Source: Gammaproteobacteria bacterium (lineage in GTDB: Bacteria; Pseudomonadota; Gammaproteobacteria; Granulosicoccales; Granulosicoccaceae). From it: a stretch of 34,920 nt of DNA. The stretch spans positions 1-34,920 of the forward strand of contig JAHQVR010000203.1 in the NCBI GenBank assembly GCA_019634245.1, written 5' to 3'. Below the pieces are notes generated by a model. The model made no database searches. It was given only the letters and a program-made list of their open reading frames with translations, and was not told the DNA's origin. Position numbers and translations under genes: made by a program. Shown here piece by piece: positions 16,802 through 25,572 of the stretch (the first letter of the stretch is position 1; every line of letters begins with the position of its first letter).

Positions 16802-19465
16802 CTAAACCAACGCCGGATTGGGTTTGTCAGGGTCGATGGCGTATTGCTGCAGTGCTTTCGCCACTGTCTTGGTATCCAGTTTGCCATCTTGTGCCAGCGC
16901 ATGCAGGGCGGCTACTGTCACGTAGCGTCTATCGACTTCAAAGAATTCGCGTAGCTTCTCTCGAGTATCAGACCGACCAAATCCGTCCGTGCCTAATGCG
17001 ACAAAAGTAGCTTTGACATATTCCCGAACTTGATCCGAGTAACTCTTCATGTAGTCGGTGGAACTCACTACAGGATCTTCGCTTCCACCTAACACCTTAC
17101 TGATGTATGGAATTTGTGGATCGTCGTCGGGGTGCAACATATTCCAGCGCTCACAAGCCAAACCATCGCGAGACAACTCGTTAAAGCTAGTCACGCTGTA
17201 GATATCCGCACCAATGTTCCAGTCTTTTGAGAGCATGTCAGCGGCTTCTATCACTTCTCTAAGAATGGTGCCCCCGCCGAGTAAGCGCACTCGCATTGAG
17301 TGATTTTCACCGACGCTTTTTAACTTATAAATTCCACGAATAATGCCTTCTTCTGAACCCTCGGGCATGGTGGGGTGAAGGTAGTTTTCATTCATCGCGG
17401 TGAGGTAGTAGAAAACACGTTCACCTTTTTCCAGCATGCGTTTCATACCATCGTGGATGATGGTGGCCATTTCGTAGCCAAAGCAGGGGTCGTAACTAAT
17501 ACAATTGGGTATGGTGCTCGACAACACTAATGAGTGACCATCTTCGTGCTGCAAACCTTCGCCATTTAGTGTGGTTCGACCCGCGGTACCACCGATCATA
17601 AAGCCACAGGCGCGCATATCTCCAGCTGCCCATGCCAAATCACCAATGCGTTGGAAACCAAACATAGAGTAATAGATGTAGAACGGCACCATCGTGACAC
17701 CGTGCGTGCTGTATGCAGTGGCAGCGGCTAACCAACTGGCCATCGCACCCGCTTCAGTAATGCCCTCTTCAAGGATTTGACCGGATTTGTCTTCCTTGTA
17801 ATACATGATCTGGTCACGATCCTGAGGTGTGTATAACTGTCCCACCGAGGAGTAAATACCCAGCTGTCTAAACATGCCCTCCATGCCGAAGGTGCGAGCC
17901 TCATCCGGAACGATGGGCACGATGTTCTTGCCAATATTTTTATCGCGCGTCAGTATCGTTAGTAATCGAACAAATGCCATGGTGGTTGACATTTCCCGAT
18001 CACCGGACCCCTCCAAAATAGGTTTGAACGAGTCAATGCTAGGCACTTCTAAAGGTGCTGCAAACTTTGTACGAACAGGCAGGAAACCACCGAGCGCATC
18101 GCGGCGCTTTTTCATGTATTGAATTTCTGGGCTGTCTTCTGCAGGCTTAACGTACTCAAGGTTCTTCACTTGCTCATCATCGAGCGGAATGCCAAAGCGA
18201 TCTCGCATCTCCAGCAATGAATCCATATCCATTTTCTTTTGCTGGTGTGTGGCATTGGTGCCTTCACCGGATTCACCCATTCCGTAACCTTTAACCGTTT
18301 TTACTAAAAGAACAGTGGGTTGGTCGGTATGGTTTACTGCAGAATGGTAAGCAGCGTAAAGTTTATGAGGGTCGTGGCCACCGCGGTTGAGGCGCCAGAT
18401 GTCAGCATCGGATAAGTTGGCAACCAAGGCTGCGGTTTCAGGGTATTTGCCAAAAAAGTGTTCGCGGGTGTAGGCGCCACCTTTGGCTTTGAAATTTTGA
18501 TATTCGCCGTCGACAGTTTCCATCATCAGCTGCATTAACTTACCGCTGGTGTCTTTTGCGAGCAATGGATCCCAGTAAGAACCCCAGATGACTTTGATGA
18601 CATTCCAGCCAGCGCCACGGAACATCGCTTCGAGTTCCTGGATGATCTTGCCATTACCGCGAACCGGTCCGTCAAGGCGTTGCAAATTGCAGTTGATGAC
18701 GAAATTCAGGTTATCTAGCTTTTCCCTGCCAGCGAGTGAAATGGCACCCAACGATTCTGGTTCGTCCATCTCACCATCTCCGAGGAATGCCCAGACTTGG
18801 CGGTTGTCCGTTTTGGCCAAGGAACGATGCTGCAGGTATTTCATAAACCGGGCTTGATAAATGGATGTCAGCGAGCACCAACCCATCGAGACGGTTGGGA
18901 ACTGCCAATAGTCGGGCAATAGCCATGGGTGTGGGTAGCTTGGAAGCCCATTGCCATCCACCTCACGTCGGAATTTATCCAGATCGGCTTCAGTGAATCG
19001 GCCTTCTAGATAGGATCTGGCATAGATGCCGGGTGCAGAATGACCTTGGAACATCACTAGATCACCACCGTGTTCAGGGGTCGGTGCATGAAAGAAGTGA
19101 TTGAAGCCGACATCGTAAAGCGTGGCCGCTGAGGCAAAGCTTGCGATGTGTCCTCCCAATCCAGAGCCATCGCGATTCGCTCGCAATACCATGGCAGTGG
19201 CATTCCAACGAATCATTGAGCGGATTTTATGCTCTAGCTCATGATCGCCATCGCTTTTAGCTTCGAGATGGGTGGGTATTGTGTTGACGTAAGCGGTATT
19301 GGCCTTATAGGGGAGGTTAACGCCGGAGCGTCTGGACTGATCGATCAGCTGCTCTAATATGAAGTGTGCTCGCTCAGGACCTTCTCGTTCAATTACCGCG
19401 TCGAGCGCTTCTATCCATTCGCGCGTTTCGATGGAATCGATATCAAGATTCGGGTTGGTTGCCAT
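16802..19465 (-). CDS. aceE: Pyruvate dehydrogenase E1 component, homodimeric type
   Basis: Thiamine-diphosphate-dependent pyruvate decarboxylase/dehydrogenase, the first enzyme of the complex feeding acetyl-CoA to the citric acid cycle. The length, 887 aa, equals that of E. coli AceE. The N-terminus (IETREWIEALDAVIEREG) is characteristic. The TPP motif starts GDGEMDEPES at 229 and ends in NCN at 258-260. HIASFASAATLYDVGFNHFF and GMGESGEGTNATHQQKKMD are also typical of the family. The ATG at 19465 is supported by alignment with E. coli AceE, although the nearest purine-rich stretch (GGGAG) is about 15 bases upstream. It heads the operon aceE-aceF-lpdA. The 405-base gap upstream carries repeated GGTCSGACC motifs that could include regulatory sites. 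Confidence 0.97.
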   Translation of the reverse strand: MATNPNLDIDSIETREWIEALDAVIEREGPERAHFILEQLIDQSRRSGVNLPYKANTAYVNTIPTHLEAKSDGDHELEHKIRSMIRWNATAMVLRANRDGSGLGGHIASFASAATLYDVGFNHFFHAPTPEHGGDLVMFQGHSAPGIYARSYLEGRFTEADLDKFRREVDGNGLPSYPHPWLLPDYWQFPTVSMGWCSLTSIYQARFMKYLQHRSLAKTDNRQVWAFLGDGEMDEPESLGAISLAGREKLDNLNFVINCNLQRLDGPVRGNGKIIQELEAMFRGAGWNVIKVIWGSYWDPLLAKDTSGKLMQLMMETVDGEYQNFKAKGGAYTREHFFGKYPETAALVANLSDADIWRLNRGGHDPHKLYAAYHSAVNHTDQPTVLLVKTVKGYGMGESGEGTNATHQQKKMDMDSLLEMRDRFGIPLDDEQVKNLEYVKPAEDSPEIQYMKKRRDALGGFLPVRTKFAAPLEVPSIDSFKPILEGSGDREMSTTMAFVRLLTILTRDKNIGKNIVPIVPDEARTFGMEGMFRQLGIYSSVGQLYTPQDRDQIMYYKEDKSGQILEEGITEAGAMASWLAAATAYSTHGVTMVPFYIYYSMFGFQRIGDLAWAAGDMRACGFMIGGTAGRTTLNGEGLQHEDGHSLVLSSTIPNCISYDPCFGYEMATIIHDGMKRMLEKGERVFYYLTAMNENYLHPTMPEGSEEGIIRGIYKLKSVGENHSMRVRLLGGGTILREVIEAADMLSKDWNIGADIYSVTSFNELSRDGLACERWNMLHPDDDPQIPYISKVLGGSEDPVVSSTDYMKSYSDQVREYVKATFVALGTDGFGRSDTREKLREFFEVDRRYVTVAALHALAQDGKLDTKTVAKALQQYAIDPDKPNPALV

Positions 19466-19620
19466 ATCAGCTGTTCTGCTCCCTGATAGTCATCAATGTG
19501 TGGATAAGCCAGATCCGGTTTAGTTCGTGGTGCCAAGTGTACGGAAAACCCCAACCAATTCCGGTGCAAACCCGCCAATGCAGTTGTGAAGCCCCAACCC
19601 ACAATTCCCCGCACACCCAG

Positions 19621-19862
19621 GGTCGGACCACAAACCGTGCCGAAATCCCACTTTACCACCCAGTAGACCGTGCTTTTAGCCACATTTGCCCGCCGCCAAG
19701 CTTCCTCGGGTCGGACCCAATTCCCTCGTGCCAAGCAGTCATTGGGTGCTCTAGATCCCATCCCACTGCCACAGCCCGCCCATTGGGTCGGACCTCACGT
19801 TAGTCAATCTGTGGGCATTTTCACGGGTGCGGTCCGACCCGAAGGGGCAATCGGGTCCGACC
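19621..19862. repeat. Cluster of five GGTCSGACC near-palindromes between aceE and mtaB
   Basis: The 405-base gap between the aceE start (19465) and the mtaB stop (19871) holds no credible gene. It has five copies of a 9-base near-palindrome. Three read GGTCGGACC at 19621-19629, 19709-19717 and 19786-19794. Two read the complement, GGTCCGACC, at 19831-19839 and 19854-19862. The second and, inverted, the fifth share a longer context CCTCGGGTCGGACCC; the fifth is a 15-base odd palindrome TCGGGTCCGACCCGA (19851-19865). The plus strand here is C-rich. This could be a REP-like extragenic repeat cluster, or operators of a GntR-family regulator, since GGT-NNN-ACC is also the core of PdhR-type sites. 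Confidence 0.7.
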
Positions 19863-19870
19863 CGAGGGGG

Positions 19871-21154
19871 TTATAAAGAAGGAACTATAGTGCCAGTTAG
19901 GTTTGAGTCCTGGATTCCGGACAGCTTTGTACTGAGAATCTGATTGGCCAGATTTTCCTTGGAGCGGGTAATCACTTTCAGATAGTTTGGGGTGTAGCCG
20001 GCATGCTCAAAGCCATCACATACCTTTTTGCCACGTTCCCAGAGAACCGGTACTTGCTGTCCCAGCTGTGTGCTTAAGACTTGTTGCCTTAATTCATTTG
20101 CCAATTGATGCAGTTCTCTGCTGCGTGATTGTCTGACAGATTTTGGAACATGATTTGGCAGGGTGGCCGCCTTCGTACCTTCTCGAATGGAGTAGTTAAA
20201 GATGTGTATATGACCAAATCCCAATGAGGCAATGGTCTGTTTTGACTCTTCCCATTCCTGTTCTGTTTCTCCGGGAAAGCCCACGATAATGTCGGTGGTG
20301 ATATTAAAATTTGGAATGCTGGATTGTAGTGCGTGACTTAATTCTTGGAAGTCGGCAGTTTTACAGCGTCGCGCCATTCGCCTGAGAACGGTGTCAGATC
20401 CACTTTGCAGTGGCAGGTGCATATGCGGCATGAGTCTTGGGTCTTCGAATAATGTTAAAAACTCATCTGATAAATCCCAAGGTTCAACAGAGGCAAATCG
20501 GATCCGGGGAATGTCTGTATTGGTCAACAATGCCGAAACCAGTGCCTGGAGGTTTGTGTCCAGATCACTGCCGTAGCCACCCACATGGACTCCAGTGAGC
20601 ACGACCTCTTTTATTCCAGAGCTCGCGAGCGAGTTAACTTCGTCGGTGATGTCATTAATGGATCGACTACGTTCAGCACCGCGTGCGACGGTGACGATAC
20701 AGAAAGTACAACGATATCGACAACCGTCCTGTATTTTTATAAAGGCGCGATGCCTGTTGCGTTGGAACAGCGGTGCCTCTGCCGGGGTCGTTGCGTTTTC
20801 CGGCATAACAGGTTGCTCAAATGCAGAGCGCGTCATTTGAACGAGTTGCTCTTTAGATTCGTTTGGTACCACCAGGTCCACGCCCAGTTGCGCAAGAACC
20901 TCAGGTTTTTCTAAAGAGCTGTAACAGCCGCTAACCACCAGCTTCGCCGATGGGTTCTGTCGCTGAAGTTTTTGGATTCGTTGACGGGATTTGCGCACAG
21001 CTTCGCTGGTAACCGCGCAGGTATTCATTACCAATACATCGGCGTCTGATTCCTGTTGGGTAACGCTGTCGCCTGCGCGCGAAAAGGCCTGAGCCCATTG
21101 TTCAAGCTCCGCCTCATTGAGCCGGCAGCCCAGGGCACTAAGATGAATACGCAC
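19871..21154 (-). CDS. mtaB: tRNA t6A37 C2-methylthiotransferase MtaB
   Basis: A radical-SAM methylthiotransferase converting t6A37 to ms2t6A37 in tRNAs reading ANN codons. The 427 aa show the N-terminal UPF0004 domain with cluster cysteines C10 (ALGCRLNEAE), C46 (NTCAVTSEA) and C77 (VSGCYS). The radical SAM site is C145, C149, C152 in CRYRCTFCIV. Downstream are LTGVHVGGYG, the LPLQSGSD motif and TDIIVGFPGETEQE, followed by a C-terminal TRAM-like region. CAVTSEAVRKSRQ and the CRYRCTFC form of the cluster motif point to MtaB rather than MiaB or RimO. The start is a GTG at 21154 with no visible Shine-Dalgarno sequence. It is divergent from the coiled-coil OmpA gene. Confidence 0.92.
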   Translation of the reverse strand: MRIHLSALGCRLNEAELEQWAQAFSRAGDSVTQQESDADVLVMNTCAVTSEAVRKSRQRIQKLQRQNPSAKLVVSGCYSSLEKPEVLAQLGVDLVVPNESKEQLVQMTRSAFEQPVMPENATTPAEAPLFQRNRHRAFIKIQDGCRYRCTFCIVTVARGAERSRSINDITDEVNSLASSGIKEVVLTGVHVGGYGSDLDTNLQALVSALLTNTDIPRIRFASVEPWDLSDEFLTLFEDPRLMPHMHLPLQSGSDTVLRRMARRCKTADFQELSHALQSSIPNFNITTDIIVGFPGETEQEWEESKQTIASLGFGHIHIFNYSIREGTKAATLPNHVPKSVRQSRSRELHQLANELRQQVLSTQLGQQVPVLWERGKKVCDGFEHAGYTPNYLKVITRSKENLANQILSTKLSGIQDSNLTGTIVPSL

Positions 21155-21201
21155 TAAAAGATGTCACGCTGATGAAATCGGTAACTTTATTTTACAACGA
21201 A

Positions 21202-21216
21202 ACAGTAATTTACTGT
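21202..21216. promoter_or_regulatory. Fifteen-base odd palindrome between divergent mtaB and the coiled-coil gene, possible operator
   Basis: ACAGTAATTTACTGT has two perfect 7-base arms around one central base. It lies 47 bases upstream of the mtaB start and about 100 bases upstream of the ATG of the coiled-coil gene, where a repressor or activator could act on both promoters. I cannot assign a protein to it, and a palindrome of this length could arise by chance in an AT-rich stretch. Confidence 0.35.
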
Positions 21217-21317
21217 CTTCGATTGTAGGTGTCCGTTGAATTCGATACGATGAGAGATCTATTACTCCAAGTCACCCTCCGGTGGCTCTGGTTACTCACT
21301 TCCAGGAAGCAGGTTAC

Positions 21318-24300
21318 ATGTTCAGAGACTTCGAAAAAGCACCGAGCAAATCGTCGTATCAGTTGAAATTTATACTCGCTGGTTTAACCTTGCTGGGCCT
21401 TATTATGGCCTGGATGGGAAGGGGCAATCTAGGTAGCGAAATCAACAGTTTAAAGAGCAGCTCCGCGGAAATAACGGCTGAACTGGATGGTACCAAGGCC
21501 TCTTTGGAGAACACAACTCGTGAGCTTGAAGCTGCCAAAGCCGAACTGGATACTGTAAATGCAGAATTGGAAACCGCGAATGCAGAACTAACAGCAGCAC
21601 GCTCATCAGCAGAGGAGAGTTCTTCATCTGTACAATCTTTGACCGCTCAGTTGGATGAGTTGTCCGCCACTGTGTCTACCGAAAGCTCGGCATCGGAAGC
21701 ACTGCAAGAGCAACTCTCAGCCGCCATGGCTGAAACTGACGCCATGCGAGCCGACGTGGACACCGTGACAGCGGATTTACTCGCTGTTCAAGATGAGCTG
21801 CAGCTTGCGCAGGCGGCTCTGCAAGCAAAAGAAGAAGAACTCTTAAGCCTCAATACCCAGATGAGCGAGATGGAAGCTGCCAGTGGTGATAGTGAGGCCA
21901 TGGAAGCAGAGGCTGCAAATTTGCAGGAGCGCCTCGATGCGTCCAATGCCGAGTTACAAGCCTTTATGCTGCAACGTGATGACACCGTTGCAACCCTAGA
22001 ACGTCAAATAGAAGACATGACGCAACAGCTGGGTGCTCAGCAGGCACAGATGGAGGCCGCGCAACAGGCGTCTATGACGGCAAATGCGCAGGCCCAGTCA
22101 TTAATGCCTTCCGGTGGAGCCGCTGGCTACGAACTTAGAAATGCGCAAATCAGTTATGACACTTTGTTAGAAGCGTACAACACAGACACCTCTTTGCTAA
22201 ACGCTGAAGTAGGTGAGCTTGAAGCCCGTAAGGCTTTGTTGGAATCACAAGTGGGTGACCTGCAGTATCGGATCACTGAAGTGGAAACCGAAGTGATGGT
22301 CACTCGCAGTGCGCTGGAAGAGACTCAAACTGCACTGAGTGACACCGAAGCGCAGTTGGAAGAAACCCGTACCGAGTTAGGCACTACGGTGGCCGAGTTA
22401 GAAACGCAAACCAGTAACCTAGAACAGATGCAGGCTGGCACTGAGTCCGCTACTGCAGAACTAGCTGAACTCAATACAGAGCTTGGAGAAGCTGAAGGTG
22501 CGTTAGCCGAAGCACAAAGCTTGCTCACCGAGCGTGAAGCCAGTGTTGCGGAGCTTGAATCCAGACTTAATCTGATGATGGAAGAGTCGAATACACAAAA
22601 GGGTGCATTCGACGAAGAGCTTGCCGCACTAAACAGTGAGGTAGGTGAGCTCGAAGCCCAACGTGAAGAGCTGCAAGTTCAAGTAAAGACATTGTCTGAT
22701 GAGATGGCCGCAGTGCAGGATCAATCCAGCACCTTGGGCGATCAAAAAGCTCAGCTGCAAATGGCTTTGGGAAGTTTACAAAACCGAATGGATGAGGAAA
22801 GTGAATCCGCCATGATGGCCATGCAGAGCTCGGTGGATGAATTGACCGGCATGAACGAAGCGTTGACGGCACAAGTGGGAGAACTTGAAGCTGAACGAGA
22901 CACATTGACTGCAGAGCTTGCAGCCTCTACCTCAAGTGCAGGCGAGCTGCAAGGTACGCTTACTGAACTCACGGGCATGAATGAAGCGTTGACGGCACAA
23001 GTTGGAGATCTTGAAGCAGAACGAAATACATTGACTGCAGAGCTTGAAGCCACTACCGCAAGTGCGGGCGAGTTGCAAGGTACGCTTGCTGAACTCACGG
23101 GCATGAATGAAGCGTTAACCGAGCAAGTCGGTAATCTGGAGGCCGAACGTGATTCCATGGCCGGTGAGCTGGACACAGCGCAGGCTGAGTTAGGTTCGAT
23201 GACCAGTCGAATCGGCGAACTCGAATCATCGGTGGCATCACTGTCAGAAGATACAGAAGCGGAGAAGTCAGCTCTGGTAGCTGAAGTTGAAACCCTCAAA
23301 GCAGATGTACGAGTCAAAACTGAGGAGGTGGACACCCTTCGCGTTGCTTTGGATGAGAAAGAAAACCTGCAAGCCAGTGTCACTGATGAGGCCGCCGCAC
23401 AGCTGGATAGGTTGAATACCCAGAAATCGGCATTGATGGCGAAAATAGGGTCCTTGCAAACTGAGCTTGAAAGTGGTGGTTCAGCGTCTGCCGATCAAAT
23501 TGAACAGCTTCAATCGGCGAACACAGATCTGATGTCACAAATTGAGGCGCTACAAGCGGATGCTGAGGCGACTATGTCGGCCACTGAAGCGAAGGTAGCC
23601 GAACTTGACAGTGCCAATTCAGATTTAGTGGCTCAACTTGAAGCGTTGCAATCAGACACGGCTGCTTCGATGTCAGAGACTGAAGCAAAAATTGCCGACC
23701 TTGAGGCCACCAACGCAGAGCTGAATGCTGCCGTAGAGTCAGAAGGTGGTGGCAAGCTCGCTATGATGGCTAAGATCGGAGAACTGCAGAACCAGCTCGA
23801 AGCTACCATGGGTGATGCGAGTGCTAGCGAATCGGCGTTGGCTGAGCAGCTCCAAGCGATGCAATCGGATCGGCAAGAGCTGGATACCTCCCTTGCTAAC
23901 ACCGTTGCTGAACGAGATGGCTTACAGGGTCAAGTAATAGAACTTGAAGCGCAAGTGGGTTCGCTTGAAGGTGAGTTGAGCGTTGCCAAAAGCATGGTTG
24001 ATGAGCGCGGTAACACCATTGAAATGATGAAAGAAGAATTTGGTGGTCTCGAAGCCAACGTAAGTGACGCAGAAACTCGAATTGGTGGCCTGGAAACCGA
24101 GCTGGCAACAGCAACTACACGAGTAGGTGAGCTTGAAGGTGAATTAGCCACAGCTACCACCCGGGTGGGTGAATTAGAAGGTGAACTTTCAACAGCGACG
24201 GGCAGTGTTGGAGAAATGGAAGGGGCGTTGGCTACCGCCACGGGTCGAGTCGGTGAGCTGGAAGGCGAATTAGCGTCGGCCACGGGTCGAGTCGGTGAGC

Positions 24301-25508
24301 TAGAAGGCGAAGTAGCGATGGCCACTGGCCGGGTGGGTGAACTGGAAGGAGAATTGGCGTCAGCCTCGGGACGTGTTGGCGAACTGGAAGGTGAGCTTGA
24401 GGCCGCTGGAGGTAAAGTGGCTGAGCTTGAGACATCTTTAAGTGATGCCGGTGGGCGTGGTGATCAACTTAATACGGAACTCGCTGCAGCTAACACCACC
24501 ATAGGCGAACTTGAGGGGCAAGTCGGCACGTTGGAAGGTCAAGTGGGCGAGCTGCAAACCAAGGTGGGCGAACTCGAAACCTCAGGTGGTGATTTACAGA
24601 CACAGCTGACAGCGGCAAACGATACGGTAGCCAGTCTGGAAGCGAATTTGGCTGATGTAACCTCGCAACTCGAATCTGAGCAATCATCACTACAGTCTCT
24701 GCAAGCGTCCTTTGAAACTGAAGGGGGTGAGCTCAAGGCGCGAGTCGATGAGCTAACAACGGAAAATCAATCCCTGACTGGTGAAATCGATTCGCTAAAA
24801 AATCAAGTGTCTACTTTGCAGTCAGATCTTGCGGGGGCCAATGAAATGGTGTCTTCCAAGGATGAAGAATTAACCGGCAGCGGTGCCAAGATCGGCGAGC
24901 TGGAATCTCAGATAGCGGGCTTAAACGGCGATTTGAATGAACTGCAAAACCGCCTATCGGCAGCTGATCAATCCGTCGCTGAGCAAACCGCTTTAGCTGA
25001 AACTTTAGCTACCAAAATTGCGGAAATGCAAGCGGTTGATGAAGGCGCTGCACGCACGGCTGTGCAGTTGCGCGAAAATGTGGAGGCGAAGCTTGCTGAA
25101 GCTGGCGTAGACGATCCTGTTGTCACCATGCGCGAGGATAACAGCGTCGTTGTTAACCTCAAGAGCGAAGCGTTGTTTAACTCAGGCTGGGCCAGGTTAA
25201 AGCCGGAGGGCCGTGAATTAATGTCCCGAGTGGCTACTGCGTTGGCCGCATTGCCGAATGATCTGGTGGTAGAAGGTCACACCGACAGCATTCCGGTGAC
25301 GGGCGAGTTGTTGCAATACTTCCCTAGTAACTGGGAGCTGTCAGTCGCTCGAGCGGCTAATACAGTGAACTATATGCAAAGCGCTGGTGGGCTGGATCCA
25401 TCCAGGCTATCTGCACTGGGCTACGGTGAGCATCTGCCCATAGCGAGTAACGGCACCCGCGAAGGTCGTGCGCAAAACCGTCGAGTGGAGATTGTCGTAA
25501 AACCGTAG
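21318..25508 (+). CDS. Giant inner-membrane coiled-coil protein with C-terminal OmpA/MotB peptidoglycan-binding domain
   Basis: A 1396-aa protein with a short cytoplasmic N-terminus, one membrane helix (about residues 17-34, FILAGLTLLGLIMAW) and about 1230 residues of continuous Ala/Glu/Leu-rich heptads. A C-terminal OmpA/MotB-like domain follows (about the last 130 residues). That domain shows NSGWARLKPEG, VVEGHTDSIPV, SNWELSVARAANTV, RLSALGYGE and AQNRRVEIVV, the last matching the peptidoglycan-contacting Arg. Topology is inferred as inner-membrane anchored with the C-terminus bound to peptidoglycan. The coil includes three 42-residue and eight or nine 14-residue tandem repeats. The ATG at 21318 is chosen because AGGA and GCAGG lie upstream; an in-frame GTG at 21282 has none. 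A strong terminator follows the stop. I know no named family member of this length, and the exact role is unknown. Confidence 0.85.
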   Translation: MFRDFEKAPSKSSYQLKFILAGLTLLGLIMAWMGRGNLGSEINSLKSSSAEITAELDGTKASLENTTRELEAAKAELDTVNAELETANAELTAARSSAEESSSSVQSLTAQLDELSATVSTESSASEALQEQLSAAMAETDAMRADVDTVTADLLAVQDELQLAQAALQAKEEELLSLNTQMSEMEAASGDSEAMEAEAANLQERLDASNAELQAFMLQRDDTVATLERQIEDMTQQLGAQQAQMEAAQQASMTANAQAQSLMPSGGAAGYELRNAQISYDTLLEAYNTDTSLLNAEVGELEARKALLESQVGDLQYRITEVETEVMVTRSALEETQTALSDTEAQLEETRTELGTTVAELETQTSNLEQMQAGTESATAELAELNTELGEAEGALAEAQSLLTEREASVAELESRLNLMMEESNTQKGAFDEELAALNSEVGELEAQREELQVQVKTLSDEMAAVQDQSSTLGDQKAQLQMALGSLQNRMDEESESAMMAMQSSVDELTGMNEALTAQVGELEAERDTLTAELAASTSSAGELQGTLTELTGMNEALTAQVGDLEAERNTLTAELEATTASAGELQGTLAELTGMNEALTEQVGNLEAERDSMAGELDTAQAELGSMTSRIGELESSVASLSEDTEAEKSALVAEVETLKADVRVKTEEVDTLRVALDEKENLQASVTDEAAAQLDRLNTQKSALMAKIGSLQTELESGGSASADQIEQLQSANTDLMSQIEALQADAEATMSATEAKVAELDSANSDLVAQLEALQSDTAASMSETEAKIADLEATNAELNAAVESEGGGKLAMMAKIGELQNQLEATMGDASASESALAEQLQAMQSDRQELDTSLANTVAERDGLQGQVIELEAQVGSLEGELSVAKSMVDERGNTIEMMKEEFGGLEANVSDAETRIGGLETELATATTRVGELEGELATATTRVGELEGELSTATGSVGEMEGALATATGRVGELEGELASATGRVGELEGEVAMATGRVGELEGELASASGRVGELEGELEAAGGKVAELETSLSDAGGRGDQLNTELAAANTTIGELEGQVGTLEGQVGELQTKVGELETSGGDLQTQLTAANDTVASLEANLADVTSQLESEQSSLQSLQASFETEGGELKARVDELTTENQSLTGEIDSLKNQVSTLQSDLAGANEMVSSKDEELTGSGAKIGELESQIAGLNGDLNELQNRLSAADQSVAEQTALAETLATKIAEMQAVDEGAARTAVQLRENVEAKLAEAGVDDPVVTMREDNSVVVNLKSEALFNSGWARLKPEGRELMSRVATALAALPNDLVVEGHTDSIPVTGELLQYFPSNWELSVARAANTVNYMQSAGGLDPSRLSALGYGEHLPIASNGTREGRAQNRRVEIVVKP
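22842..23219 (+). repeat. Three tandem 126-base (42-residue) repeats inside the coiled-coil gene
   Basis: Copies begin at 22842, 22968 and 23094, exactly 126 bases apart. Each encodes LTGMNEALT, then QVG, then LEAER, then GELQGTL (the last copy diverges near its end). Forty-two residues equal six heptads, so the coiled-coil register is kept across copies. Confidence 0.85.
24090..24467 (+). repeat. Eight to nine tandem 42-base (14-residue) repeats inside the coiled-coil gene
   Basis: From 24090 the protein repeats LEGELATATGRVGE with small changes, each unit 14 residues or two heptads. Units one to seven match closely, the eighth is LEGELEAAGGKVAE, and the ninth is degenerate. Synonymous differences between units are frequent, so the array is not a very recent expansion. 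Confidence 0.85.
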
Positions 25509-25539
25509 TGATGCCAACTTTGTCTACAGCAAAACGCTT

Positions 25540-25568
25540 AAGCGGCCGGTTCATCCGGCCGCTTTTGT
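25540..25568 (+). terminator. Intrinsic terminator after the coiled-coil OmpA gene
   Basis: A 10-base perfect stem, AAGCGGCCGG (25540-25549) with CCGGCCGCTT (25555-25564), encloses the loop TTCAT and is followed by TTGT. It begins 32 bases after the stop codon at 25508. The T-tract is partly formed by the end of the right arm. The next gene, ubiX, starts only nine bases beyond the stem. Confidence 0.85.
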
Positions 25569-25572
25569 ATGT

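Noticed and set aside
19411..19761. A 116-aa minus-strand ORF overlapping the aceE start
   Set aside because: It has no recognisable motif, overlaps a firmly placed aceE start, and its composition follows the GC-rich repeat region.
19785..19795. Canonical PdhR box upstream of aceE
   Set aside because: The GGT-NNN-ACC core is present but the flanking bases are offset from the ATTGGT/ACCAAT consensus, so I keep it only as one explanation of the repeat cluster.
22751..23383. A 210-aa minus-strand ORF opposite the coiled-coil gene
   Set aside because: It is very Ser/Ala/Arg-rich, as expected for the reverse complement of Glu/Ala/Leu heptads; the plus-strand frame is continuous through it.
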